Made by a program: the position numbers and the translations under genes. Shown here in pieces: positions 12,107 through 20,289 of a stretch of DNA of 64,000 bases (position 1 is its first letter; each line of letters begins with the position of its first letter). The DNA is from Rhizobium brockwellii (GTDB taxonomy: Bacteria; Pseudomonadota; Alphaproteobacteria; Rhizobiales; Rhizobiaceae). Where the stretch lies: the NCBI RefSeq assembly GCF_000769405.2, contig NZ_CP053439.1:1054001-1118000 (forward strand), given 5' to 3'. A model generated the notes under the pieces. That model was given only the letters and a program-made list of their open reading frames with translations, made no database searches and was not told where the DNA came from.

Positions 12107-13045
12107 ATGCACTCGGTTCTCAGAAACCCGATGAGAGGCATTGCGCTGAAAGTCTCGTCGGTCGTGGTCTTCCTGGCCATGCAGACCTTCATCAAGCTGG
12201 CGGGCTCAGACATCCCGCCGGGTCAGGTCACCTTCTGCAGGTCGTTCTTCGCGCTCTTCCCGATCATGGCCTATCTCGCCTATAACAGGCAGCTGCGCGC
12301 CGCCTTCTACACGGCCAATCCAATCGGCCACCTGAAGCGCGGCACGATCGGCATCTTGTCGATGGCTTTCGGTTTCTACGGCCTCCTGCATCTGCCGCTG
12401 CCGGAGGCGATCGCACTCGGATACGCGTTGCCGCTCGTCGCCGTCATCTTCGCCGCCGTTTTTCTCGGCGAGACCGTGCGCGTCTATCGCTGGAGCGCCG
12501 TCCTGGTCGGCATCGTCGGCGTCGCCATCGTTTCCTGGCCGAAACTCACGCTGTTTCGCGATGGCGGCATGGAAGCAGACCAGGCCGTCGGCGCGCTCTG
12601 CGTGTTGTTCTCGGCCGTTCTCGGCGGCGTGGCGATGATCCAGGTGCGCCGCCTCGTCGAGGAAGAGAAGACGGCGACGATCGTGCTCTATTTCTCGATC
12701 ACCGCCTCGGTCTTCTCGCTGGCTTCTCTTCCTTTTGGCTGGCTCATCCTGGCATGGCCAACGGCGCTCTATCTGATCGCCGCCGGCTTTTGCGGCGGCG
12801 TCGCGCAGATCCTGCTGACGGAAAGTTACCGCCATGCCGACGTCTCCACCATCGCGCCGTTCGAATATACCTCGATCCTGCTCGGCGGCATCGTCGCCTA
12901 CCTCGTCTTCGGCGATGTGCCGAGCGTTTCCATGCTGATCGGCACCGTCATCGTCATCGCCGCCGGCATCTTCATCATCTATCGCGAGCATCAGCTGGGC
13001 ATCGAACAGAGAGAGGCGCGCAAGGCCACGACGCCGCAAGCCTGA
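12107..13045 (+). CDS. DMT-superfamily (EamA) exporter
   Basis: A 312-residue inner-membrane protein with about ten hydrophobic helices in two EamA repeats, each with the usual Pro/Gly-rich pattern (for example LPLPEAIALGYALPLVAVIF and later SYRHADVSTIAPFEYTSILL). Such proteins export small metabolites; the substrate cannot be predicted. The same frame is open far upstream, but the ATG at 12107 gives MHSVLRNPMRGIALK leading straight into helix 1 and the normal family length. A weak CAGGATC lies just before it. Confidence 0.88.
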   Translation: MHSVLRNPMRGIALKVSSVVVFLAMQTFIKLAGSDIPPGQVTFCRSFFALFPIMAYLAYNRQLRAAFYTANPIGHLKRGTIGILSMAFGFYGLLHLPLPEAIALGYALPLVAVIFAAVFLGETVRVYRWSAVLVGIVGVAIVSWPKLTLFRDGGMEADQAVGALCVLFSAVLGGVAMIQVRRLVEEEKTATIVLYFSITASVFSLASLPFGWLILAWPTALYLIAAGFCGGVAQILLTESYRHADVSTIAPFEYTSILLGGIVAYLVFGDVPSVSMLIGTVIVIAAGIFIIYREHQLGIEQREARKATTPQA

Positions 13046-13290
13046 CGCCTGCAAGCGCATATTTATCAAGGTTTTAACGCAGAGATTGCGGCGCTTTGAA
13101 ACTTGCGCTCAGAGAGTGAAAAGAATGGTGAATTCTTGGGATATCGCGGAACTGGGGAATATGGTTGTTGAACATGAGAGAGTATCATTTATTCCAAGCT
13201 GTGCATGTCTGAATGGCCGCTGATGCCGGAGGAGCTCTGGGTGTCGTTGCTCCGAACGCTGGCCGGCGAGCGGAGGTGGAGAAAAGCATA

Positions 13291-14163
13291 ATGGCATTCA
13301 CAGCGGAGCAATTGGTGGGGAACTCTTCCTTTCTGATGAGCATTCGCTTTTTGGCTGGGCAGATGCGCGGCATGTTCGACGCCGGTCCGCGGCTGGCGCG
13401 ACTGCTTGCCTCGCATCAACGCTGGCTTCTGACCCAGACTGCCTATGCTCTCCACCTGGAATATGATCCGCGCGACCCGACGTCGGGATTCACCGCCGTG
13501 CGGCTGACCGGGCGCATCACCGCGCACAAGGTGGCGAGCCGCAACACCGTGCTCGCCTTTATCGAAGAACTCTATACCTACCGCTTCATCACCCACACGC
13601 CCGGCGACGAGCGGCGGCGGCCACGTCATTTCGAACCGGCCGACGTCAGCCATCAGGGGATGTTTGCCTGGATTCACTCTAATCTCGGCGCGCTCGACCT
13701 GCTCGACGGCGGTGAAAGGGCAGCCTTTTTCCAGGCAAATCCATCACTGATGCGGCTCATTCAGCCCCGTATTGCCCGCCATTGCCTCGAAGATGCCGCC
13801 TGGCGCGAACCGCCGGATCAGGTGGCGTTGTTCCTCTGGACGGAGGCCGGCGGCCTCGTCGTCGACAACTTCATAGGCCGGATGGATATGGAAAGTAGCG
13901 AGCCGGGGCGGCTGTCCGTCGGCCGTGTCGAAACCCGCACGCTTGCGGCCGATTTCATGATGTCGCGCACCCATCTGCAGCGGCTGCTGGCAAAAGCGGC
14001 GCAACGCGGCTGCGTCGGCTGGTATGACGAGCCGCGCAAGGCGCACCTATGGATATCGCGGGATTTCGTCGAGGAATATTGCGCCTGGCAGGCGGTCAAG
14101 TTCGCCTATGTCGACGAAGCCTTCGAATGGGCGAAAGCCCGGATCGAGGAAATGGCCGTTTGA
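13291..14163 (+). CDS. Conserved protein of unknown function, winged-helix-like C-terminus
   Basis: A 290-residue soluble protein I cannot assign to a named family. The start at 13291 follows GGTGGAGAAAAG; an in-frame GTG-type start 26 codons upstream gives low-complexity residues. The middle part (about 180-230) contains SHQG and LFLWTEAGGLVVDN stretches. Residues about 225-270 (LAADFMMSRTHLQRLLAKA, then WISRDFVEEY) read like a helix-turn-helix plus wing, so a MarR-like transcription factor is possible. It stands alone between a DMT exporter and two small minus-strand genes. Confidence 0.6.
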   Translation: MAFTAEQLVGNSSFLMSIRFLAGQMRGMFDAGPRLARLLASHQRWLLTQTAYALHLEYDPRDPTSGFTAVRLTGRITAHKVASRNTVLAFIEELYTYRFITHTPGDERRRPRHFEPADVSHQGMFAWIHSNLGALDLLDGGERAAFFQANPSLMRLIQPRIARHCLEDAAWREPPDQVALFLWTEAGGLVVDNFIGRMDMESSEPGRLSVGRVETRTLAADFMMSRTHLQRLLAKAAQRGCVGWYDEPRKAHLWISRDFVEEYCAWQAVKFAYVDEAFEWAKARIEEMAV

Positions 14164-14322
14164 TCAGAGAACGATCGCCGCTGTACCTGCGCCATTGCAC
14201 GTGGCGACATCGACTGGCTTGACCGAAAGCTCGCGCTCATATTCCCGCGCGGCGCAGACCGCGACGCGGATATGTTCGAAGGTTTCGATGTTGCGCAGAA
14301 GCGATATCAGGATCGTCGACAT
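14164..14322 (-). CDS. Small hypothetical protein (52 aa)
   Basis: The ATG at 14322 opens MSTILISLLRNIETFEHIRV and the frame ends TGAGTAAIVL, directly abutting the preceding plus-strand stop codon. No family recognised. The frame continues upstream without a stop, but the upstream part is arginine/alanine shadow-like. It lies 46 bases downstream of another small minus-strand gene, so the two may form a tiny operon. The ribosome site is weak. Confidence 0.4.
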   Translation of the reverse strand: MSTILISLLRNIETFEHIRVAVCAAREYERELSVKPVDVATCNGAGTAAIVL

Positions 14323-14368
14323 GTTGGGTACTCGTGAAACGAAAGGGCAGGCGAAGTGTGCCTGCCGC

Positions 14369-14560
14369 TTAATATTGCTGGAAGTCCGAAAAAATGGCGT
14401 TCGGGCGCGCCGTACGGCTGTTGATGCCGGTGCCCCGGGCAATCATCTGTTCGTTCGTGGCAAAGCCGAAACGACTGTAGCCCTGAGTCGAACGAACTTG
14501 ATCGCCGGCGAGGCGAAGGGTTTCAAACCCGCAATGGATAGTACGAAAACGCTTGTTCAT
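14369..14560 (-). CDS. Small hypothetical protein (63 aa)
   Basis: The ATG at 14560 is preceded by a strong AGGAA (sequence CACAGGAACCAAGGCC before the start), which favours it over an in-frame start 18 codons upstream. The product begins MNKRFRTIHCGFETLRLAGD, contains TQGYSRFGFATNEQMIARG and ends with FSDFQQY. It is polar and has no membrane helix. The aromatic/Gly pattern looks like a real small protein rather than a shadow frame, but I know no family for it. The codon choice also differs from the GC-biased antisense frames. Confidence 0.5.
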   Translation of the reverse strand: MNKRFRTIHCGFETLRLAGDQVRSTQGYSRFGFATNEQMIARGTGINSRTARPNAIFSDFQQY

Positions 14561-14691
14561 GGCCTTGGTTCCTGTGATTCCTCCCAAGACACAGCTGATA
14601 TTGCGATGCAGCATAGATTCCGCAATGCGTCACGACGGGATGCAGCCATGCGAAAAACGCATGGATTGATTCACAAAATATTCAACCTTGG

Positions 14692-15591
14692 CTAATTTCT
14701 AAGCAAAGAGAGGGACTTAAGCTTCGCTTGAAAGGCGAGCAGGTCGTTCCAGGCCAGCCGCTTGTTTACAGGTGCGGTTAACAGATCCTGCGGATGCAGG
14801 CTGGCTATGGCAGGAATGACACAGTCCGCAGCCGCAATCTCCTTCCAACGGCCGCGTAGGCCATGAATCGTATCGTTTTCGCCGAAGAAGAAACGCGCCG
14901 AAAAATTGCCGAGCAGCAGGATCGCCTTCGGTTCGGCAAGCGCGATCTGCCGCTCGATGAAGGGTCGGCAGATGTCCATTTCCGCCGCCGAGGGCGCACG
15001 ATTGCCAGGTGGTCGCCAGGGGATGACCTGCGTCAACAGAATGGCTGAGCGCGTCAGTCCGATTGCCGCCAGCATCTTGTCGAACAACTGGCCGGATTTT
15101 CCGGAGAAGGGCAAACCCTCGCGATCGTCTTCGGCGCTCGGCGCCGAGCCGATCACCATGATGCCGCTTTCGGCATCGCCGCTGGCAAAGATGGTCGAGC
15201 GGGCGCTGTGTTTGAGGTTGCAGCCGTTGAAGGTTTCGATTGCGGTCTTGAGTTCGGCTAACGATCGCGCAGTTTCGGCGACGAAGCGCGCCTGCTGCAC
15301 CGCCTCGCCATCCGGGATAGCCGGTTGCGGACCGGACGCCGCGCGTTCGGCAGGTGCTGGGCGCGCCGCTGCATTCGGGCGCGCCGGTGACTGACCTGGG
15401 GCAGGGCGCTCCCCAGCGGCGGGACGTTGCTGCTGCGCCTGTGCCGCCGGGCGGCGGGCGGCCTTCATTGCCTCGAATTCGGCGAAGCGGTCGATCGCCT
15501 CTTCCTCCAGCAGCCAATCCACGCCAGCATCGGCATGGAAATGCAGAAGCGCTGCGAGCTCGGCTGGGGAAAGGTCGTTGGCGGAGATCAT
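14692..15591 (-). CDS. Uracil-DNA glycosylase family 4-like protein with lost Fe-S ligands
   Basis: A 299-residue protein. Residues 1-45 form a short helical start, 46-95 an Ala/Pro/Gln-rich linker, and 120-295 the UDG fold. The usual first motif (GEAPG) is GSAPSAEDD at 148-156, followed by GLPFSGKSG. PPGNR is kept at 194-198 and a late SLHPQDLL is present. Family 4 enzymes bind a 4Fe-4S cluster through four cysteines. Here only Cys124 and Cys208 remain, and the expected second and third sites are Lys127 and Trp192. I recall the same PWRPPGNR variant in other alphaproteobacteria, so this is probably a distinct clade. It may still excise uracil, but activity is unproven. Confidence 0.8.
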   Translation of the reverse strand: MISANDLSPAELAALLHFHADAGVDWLLEEEAIDRFAEFEAMKAARRPAAQAQQQRPAAGERPAPGQSPARPNAAARPAPAERAASGPQPAIPDGEAVQQARFVAETARSLAELKTAIETFNGCNLKHSARSTIFASGDAESGIMVIGSAPSAEDDREGLPFSGKSGQLFDKMLAAIGLTRSAILLTQVIPWRPPGNRAPSAAEMDICRPFIERQIALAEPKAILLLGNFSARFFFGENDTIHGLRGRWKEIAAADCVIPAIASLHPQDLLTAPVNKRLAWNDLLAFQAKLKSLSLLRN

Positions 15592-15661
15592 GTGGGTAAG
15601 CTTAACGGAGTGACAGGGGCATTGAAAGGGCGGGCGGCAGATTGCCCGTCCTTGTCTGCCT

Positions 15662-16954
15662 CTATTGCACTGTCCATTGCGCGATGTCGTCGCGTTCGCC
15701 GATCAGCGCTAGGCCATGGGCGATCGACAGCAGTTCGCCGCCGCTTTCGATCCGGTCGCGCTCGAAGCGTTCGGTGAAGATGCGACGCACCGCCGGCACG
15801 AAGGAGGTGCCGCCGGTCAAGAACACCTTGTCGATCTCCGACGGTTTCGTCTCGGTCTTGTCGAGTACGTCGTCGAGCGCGCCTTCGATTCGAGCGAGAT
15901 CATCGGCGATCCAGCCTTCGAAGTCGCTGCGCTTGATGCTGCGATGTCCACCGCGGCCAAGCGGCGCGAAATCGAAAGGCGCCTCCTCGGATGCCGAGAG
16001 CGCCATCTTCGTCGCCGACACCGCCTGATAAAGCGGGTAGCCCTCGTCGTGGTCGATGAGGTCGACGAAGGTTTCGAGCTTTTCCGGCTCCAGGCTGGTG
16101 CGCACCAGCTTCTTCAGATCCTCGAATTCGCGCGTCGTCTTGAAAATCGACAGCTGGTTCCAGCGGCCGAAGCTGGAATAGTAGTTGGACGGCACTTCGA
16201 GGATCTTGTCGAAGCTTTTGAAATGGCTGCCCTTGCCGATCAGCGGCGCGACGATGTTGTCGATCATTCGGTAGTCGAAATGGTCGCCAGCGACACCGAC
16301 GCCGGAATGGCCGATCGGCGTTGCCGTCAGCTTGCCGGCGACGGTCTCGAAGCGGATCAGCGAATAGTCGGTCGTGCCGCCGCCGAAATCGGCGACCAGC
16401 ACGGTGGCATCCCGCTTCAGGTTCTGCGCGAAATAGAAGGCGGCGGCGACCGGCTCGTAGACATAGTGGATTTCGGGAAAGCCGAAGCGCGACAGCGCCT
16501 CATTATAGCGCTCGGTCGCCAGCGCCGGATCGGGGCTGGCGCCGGCAAAATGCACCGGCCGACCGGTGACGATGCGGCTGACATCGGAAGGCCAATTGTC
16601 GCCGGCATAGTTGCGCAGCCGCCGCACGAAGACCTCCATCAGATCCTCGAAATTATGGCGCTTGGCGAAGATCAGCGTGCCCTGGAACAGCGCGCTCGCC
16701 GCAAAGGTCTTGATCGACTGCAGGAACCGACATTCGCCGGGATTGTCGATGAATTGGCGGATCGCCGCATGGCCCGCTTCCACCTTCAGCGCCGAAGCGC
16801 CGAGCTGGGCATCCTTCATGAAGGAAAGCGCCGTGCGCATGCTGTCGGCCGTACCCTCCGTGCTCGTGAACGCCATCGAGCGCGTCGCCCCGCCATCCGC
16901 CATGGCGAGAACCGTGTTCGTCGTGCCGAAGTCGAAACCCAGCGCCTGAGCCAT
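15662..16954 (-). CDS. Hsp70-family protein, YegD-like
   Basis: A 430-residue actin-like ATPase. It has the N-terminal phosphate loop FDFGTTNTVLA (residues 7-17), the second phosphate loop VADFGGGTTDYSL (about 190-202) and the adenosine motif FLTGGTSFVPAV near 390. It is shorter than DnaK because it has no substrate-binding or lid domain, which matches E. coli YegD. The client and partner are unknown. It lies downstream of the RND pump genes on the same strand, but a 218-base gap with a strong hairpin makes co-transcription unlikely. Confidence 0.88.
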   Translation of the reverse strand: MAQALGFDFGTTNTVLAMADGGATRSMAFTSTEGTADSMRTALSFMKDAQLGASALKVEAGHAAIRQFIDNPGECRFLQSIKTFAASALFQGTLIFAKRHNFEDLMEVFVRRLRNYAGDNWPSDVSRIVTGRPVHFAGASPDPALATERYNEALSRFGFPEIHYVYEPVAAAFYFAQNLKRDATVLVADFGGGTTDYSLIRFETVAGKLTATPIGHSGVGVAGDHFDYRMIDNIVAPLIGKGSHFKSFDKILEVPSNYYSSFGRWNQLSIFKTTREFEDLKKLVRTSLEPEKLETFVDLIDHDEGYPLYQAVSATKMALSASEEAPFDFAPLGRGGHRSIKRSDFEGWIADDLARIEGALDDVLDKTETKPSEIDKVFLTGGTSFVPAVRRIFTERFERDRIESGGELLSIAHGLALIGERDDIAQWTVQ

Positions 16955-17084
16955 GCCCGCACCTCTTCATGCCGATTGTCATTGGAGACGGAGCATCGCT
17001 CCGCGAAAGGGCGTAAGCACGCCCCGGAATCAGGAGGGCGGGTGATGCCACAGGGGCGTGACACATTCAAGAGGATTGAAGGCG

Positions 17085-17150
17085 CATATGTCGCGCAGAC
17101 ATCCTTCTCCTCCCGCCAGGGAGAAGAAGGATGCCGCACGCATATCAGCC
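17085..17150. repeat. Palindromic intergenic element, possible terminator
   Basis: A long hairpin. The arms 17100-17114 and 17119-17133 pair with one mismatch over 15 bases around a GCCA loop, and pairing continues imperfectly outward (CATATG...CATATC). It lies just downstream of the RND transporter stop (minus strand) and upstream of the YegD-like gene, so it may end the pump transcript. The TTCTCC/GGAGAA core resembles the dispersed palindromes near 59098 and 62253. Confidence 0.55.
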
Positions 17151-17172
17151 ACGAAGGTTCAACAGTCCGCCG

Positions 17173-20100
17173 TTATTCGGCGGCCATCGCCCTTGCCTCT
17201 TGCAGCTCCGGCTCCTCGACCTTCTTGTGGCCGATCAGGCGGCCGAGGAAATTGCCGAAGCGGTCCATCTCGACGAAGATGACCGGGGTGATGAAGAGCG
17301 TCAGCATCTGCGAGACGATCAGGCCGCCGACGACGGCGATGCCGAGCGGTTGACGCAGCTCCGAGCTTGCGCCGGTGCCGAGCGCGATCGGCAGGGCACC
17401 AAGCAGGGCACAGAAGGTCGTCATCATGATCGGCCGGAAGCGTCGCACGCAGGCTTCGTGGATCGCCGCCGTCGCCTTCTCGCCCGTCGTTCGCATGGTC
17501 TCCACCGCCACGTCGATCATCATGATCGCGTTCTTCTTGACGATGCCGATCAGCATCAAGAGGCCGATCAGGGCGATGATCGACAGGTCGAAGCCCATGA
17601 TCTTCAATGCCAGCAGCGCACCGAATGCCGCCGCAGGCAAACCGGAGAGAATGGTGAGCGGGTGGATGAAGCTTTCATAGAGCACGCCGAGCACGACATA
17701 GATGGTCAGCACCGCCGCCAGGATCAGATAGGGCGTATTGCCCTGCGACTGCTCGAAGATCTGCGCCGTACCGCCATAGGAGGTGAACACGTCGGCCGGC
17801 ACGCTGATGTCCTTTTTGATCTGGTCGATCGCTGCCGTGGCGTCGCTGAGCGAGACGCCTTCCGGCAGGTTGAAGGAAACGGTGGTCGAGACCAGCTGGC
17901 CCGTCTGGTTGATGGTAACCGGGCCTGTGGTGCGTTGGACATGCGCGAAGTTCGAAAGCGGCACCAGGCTGCCATTGGCCGAGGCGACACGGATCTCCGA
18001 GAGCTTTTGGTCGTCCCAGGGTTTGCTGGTGTCGTATTCGACGATGACGTCGTAGCTGTCGCCGGTCGACTGGATTTCCGCAGCGGAATATCCGCTGAAG
18101 GATTCCTGCAGCGTCGTGCGCAGCGTGTCGTTGTCGATCCCGTAGGCGGCTGCCCGTTCGGTATCGATGACGATATTGGCCTGCAGGGCGTTGTTCTGGG
18201 CGTCCGACGTCACGTCGGTGAACAGCCGGTCCTTGCGCATCGCCGCCTGGATCTTGCCGGCCCAGAGGTTGGTCTGGTCGACGTTCAGCGCCTGCACCAC
18301 CAGCTGATATTGGCTGGCAGTCTGGCGGCCGCCGAAGCGCAGGCTCTGGTTCGGCGTCACGAAGGCCTGCAAGCCGGGGATCTTGTTGATCGCCGTGCGC
18401 AGTTCGCGCAGCGTCTGGTCAAGCGGCGCACGCTGTTTCTTGTCCTTGAGTTCGACGAACATCGAGCCATTGTTCTGCGGCTTGTTGGGGTTGCCGCCGA
18501 TCGTCGACATCACATGGTTGACTGCCGGGTTCGCTTTCACGACGGCTGCCGCCTGCTGCTGCAGCGCCGACATTGCGGAATAGGAAATGTCCTGCCGGGC
18601 CTGCGTGCTGATCGTCAGGCGGCCGATATCCTCCTGTGGGAAGAAGCTCGTCGGCAGCGTCATGAAGAAATAGATCGTCAGCGCGACCGAGGCGAGGAAA
18701 ACGCCGAGGATCGTGGGGCGGTGGCGAAGGCACCAGCCGACAGCCCTGTCGTAGCCGCGCAGCGTCCGTTCGAAGCCGGCATCAAAGATGCGGATGATGA
18801 GCGGCGGGCGGCTCTGGTGGTTGGACAGGCGCGAGGCGAGCATCGGCGTCACGGTCAGCGAGACGATTGCCGAGGAGATGATCGCGATGGCGACCACCAT
18901 GCCGAATTCGTTGAACACGCGGCCGACGACGCCACCCATCAGCAGGATCGGGATGAAGACCGCGATCAGCGAAACCGACATGGAAATGATGGTGTAGCTG
19001 ACTTCGCCCGCACCCTTGATCGCCGCTTCCCGCACCGGCATGCCTTCCTCGACATGGCGCAGGATGTTCTCGAGCATGACGATGGCGTCATCCACTACGA
19101 GCCCCACCGCCAGCGTTAGCCCGAGCAGCGAGATGTTGTCGATACTGTATCCAAGCACATACATCATGCCGAAAGTCGAGATCAGCGACAGAGGAACGGC
19201 AAGCCCGGGAATGATCGTTGCGGTCGCATGGCCGGTGAAGAGGTAAATGACGAGAACGACGAGGCCGATCGTCAGGAGCAGCGTGAATTTCACATCGGAG
19301 ATGGCATCGCGAATCGGCTTTGCGGCGTCGTTCATGACGACCGTGTTGACCGAGGGCGGGATTTCGGCGTGAAGCTGCGGCAGCTTGGCGTTGATCGCAT
19401 CGACGACATCGACCGTATTGGCATCCGGCTGGCGCTGAATGGCGAGGATGATGCCACGCTGGCCGTCATACCAGCTGCCGGTATACTGGTTCTCGACGCT
19501 GTCCTGCACATCGGCAATATCGCCAAGGTGGATCGGCGCGCCGTTCGGATTGGCAATGACCAGCGAACGGAATTGCTCGGCGCTGGTGCGCTGCGTGTTC
19601 GCCGTTATGGTCATGCTCTGCGAATTGTTCTGCAGCGTTCCCACAGGTTGCTGGCTGTTGGCGGCAGCAAGCGCCTTGTTGACGGTGTCGATGCCGATGC
19701 CGCGGGTGAGCAGCTTGTTGGGATCGACCTCGACGCGTACGGCATAGGTCTGCGCACCGTAGACGCTGACCTGGGCGACGCCTGGAAGCGTCGAAAGCGA
19801 CGGCGAGATGATGTTCTCGGCGATGTCGTCAAGCTTGCTGCGCGGCATGGTGTTGCTCTGCACGGAGAGCAGCATGACGGGCGCATCGGCCGGGTTCGTC
19901 TTGCGATAACTCGGCGGCGTCGTCAGATTGTCGGGCAGTTGTCGGGTGGCATGCGAGATCGCCGCCTGCACGTCGGCTGCGGCCGCATCGATATTGCGAC
20001 TGAGGTCGAACTGCAGCACGATGCTGGTGCTGCCGAGCGAGCTGGAGGCGCTGATTTCGGTGATCCCGGGAATGGTCTCGAACTGTTTGATCAGCGGTGT

Positions 20101-20289
20101 CGAAACCGAGGTCGCCATCGTCTGCGGCGAGGCGCCGCTCAACTGCGCCGAAACGTTGATGGTGGGAAAATCGACCTGCGGCAGGGCCGCGACCGGCACG
20201 AGTTGATAACCGGCAAGACCGGCCAGAATGACGCCGATGGCAAGCAGCGTCGTCGCGACGGGACGCTGGATACAGAAATTCGGGATCAT
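17173..20289 (-). CDS. RND multidrug efflux permease (HAE1, MdtB/MdtC-like)
   Basis: A 1038-residue inner-membrane proton antiporter that pumps drugs or detergents through a tripartite channel. It has the normal length, with an N-terminal helix (FCIQRPVATTLLAIGVILAG), two large periplasmic loops and twelve expected helices. The proton-relay helix carries GLVVDDAIVMLEN. Sequence style is that of the MdtB/MdtC/MuxB branch. It overlaps the adaptor gene by four bases (ATGA), a sign of coupled translation. Only one permease is present, unlike E. coli MdtBC, and no outer-membrane channel gene is in the window. Confidence 0.95.
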   Translation of the reverse strand: MIPNFCIQRPVATTLLAIGVILAGLAGYQLVPVAALPQVDFPTINVSAQLSGASPQTMATSVSTPLIKQFETIPGITEISASSSLGSTSIVLQFDLSRNIDAAAADVQAAISHATRQLPDNLTTPPSYRKTNPADAPVMLLSVQSNTMPRSKLDDIAENIISPSLSTLPGVAQVSVYGAQTYAVRVEVDPNKLLTRGIGIDTVNKALAAANSQQPVGTLQNNSQSMTITANTQRTSAEQFRSLVIANPNGAPIHLGDIADVQDSVENQYTGSWYDGQRGIILAIQRQPDANTVDVVDAINAKLPQLHAEIPPSVNTVVMNDAAKPIRDAISDVKFTLLLTIGLVVLVIYLFTGHATATIIPGLAVPLSLISTFGMMYVLGYSIDNISLLGLTLAVGLVVDDAIVMLENILRHVEEGMPVREAAIKGAGEVSYTIISMSVSLIAVFIPILLMGGVVGRVFNEFGMVVAIAIISSAIVSLTVTPMLASRLSNHQSRPPLIIRIFDAGFERTLRGYDRAVGWCLRHRPTILGVFLASVALTIYFFMTLPTSFFPQEDIGRLTISTQARQDISYSAMSALQQQAAAVVKANPAVNHVMSTIGGNPNKPQNNGSMFVELKDKKQRAPLDQTLRELRTAINKIPGLQAFVTPNQSLRFGGRQTASQYQLVVQALNVDQTNLWAGKIQAAMRKDRLFTDVTSDAQNNALQANIVIDTERAAAYGIDNDTLRTTLQESFSGYSAAEIQSTGDSYDVIVEYDTSKPWDDQKLSEIRVASANGSLVPLSNFAHVQRTTGPVTINQTGQLVSTTVSFNLPEGVSLSDATAAIDQIKKDISVPADVFTSYGGTAQIFEQSQGNTPYLILAAVLTIYVVLGVLYESFIHPLTILSGLPAAAFGALLALKIMGFDLSIIALIGLLMLIGIVKKNAIMMIDVAVETMRTTGEKATAAIHEACVRRFRPIMMTTFCALLGALPIALGTGASSELRQPLGIAVVGGLIVSQMLTLFITPVIFVEMDRFGNFLGRLIGHKKVEEPELQEARAMAAE

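Noticed and set aside
17131..19119. 662-codon plus-strand frame opposite the RND permease
   Set aside because: Arg/Asp/His-rich shadow produced by GC-rich codons of the real gene; no domain, no ribosome site.
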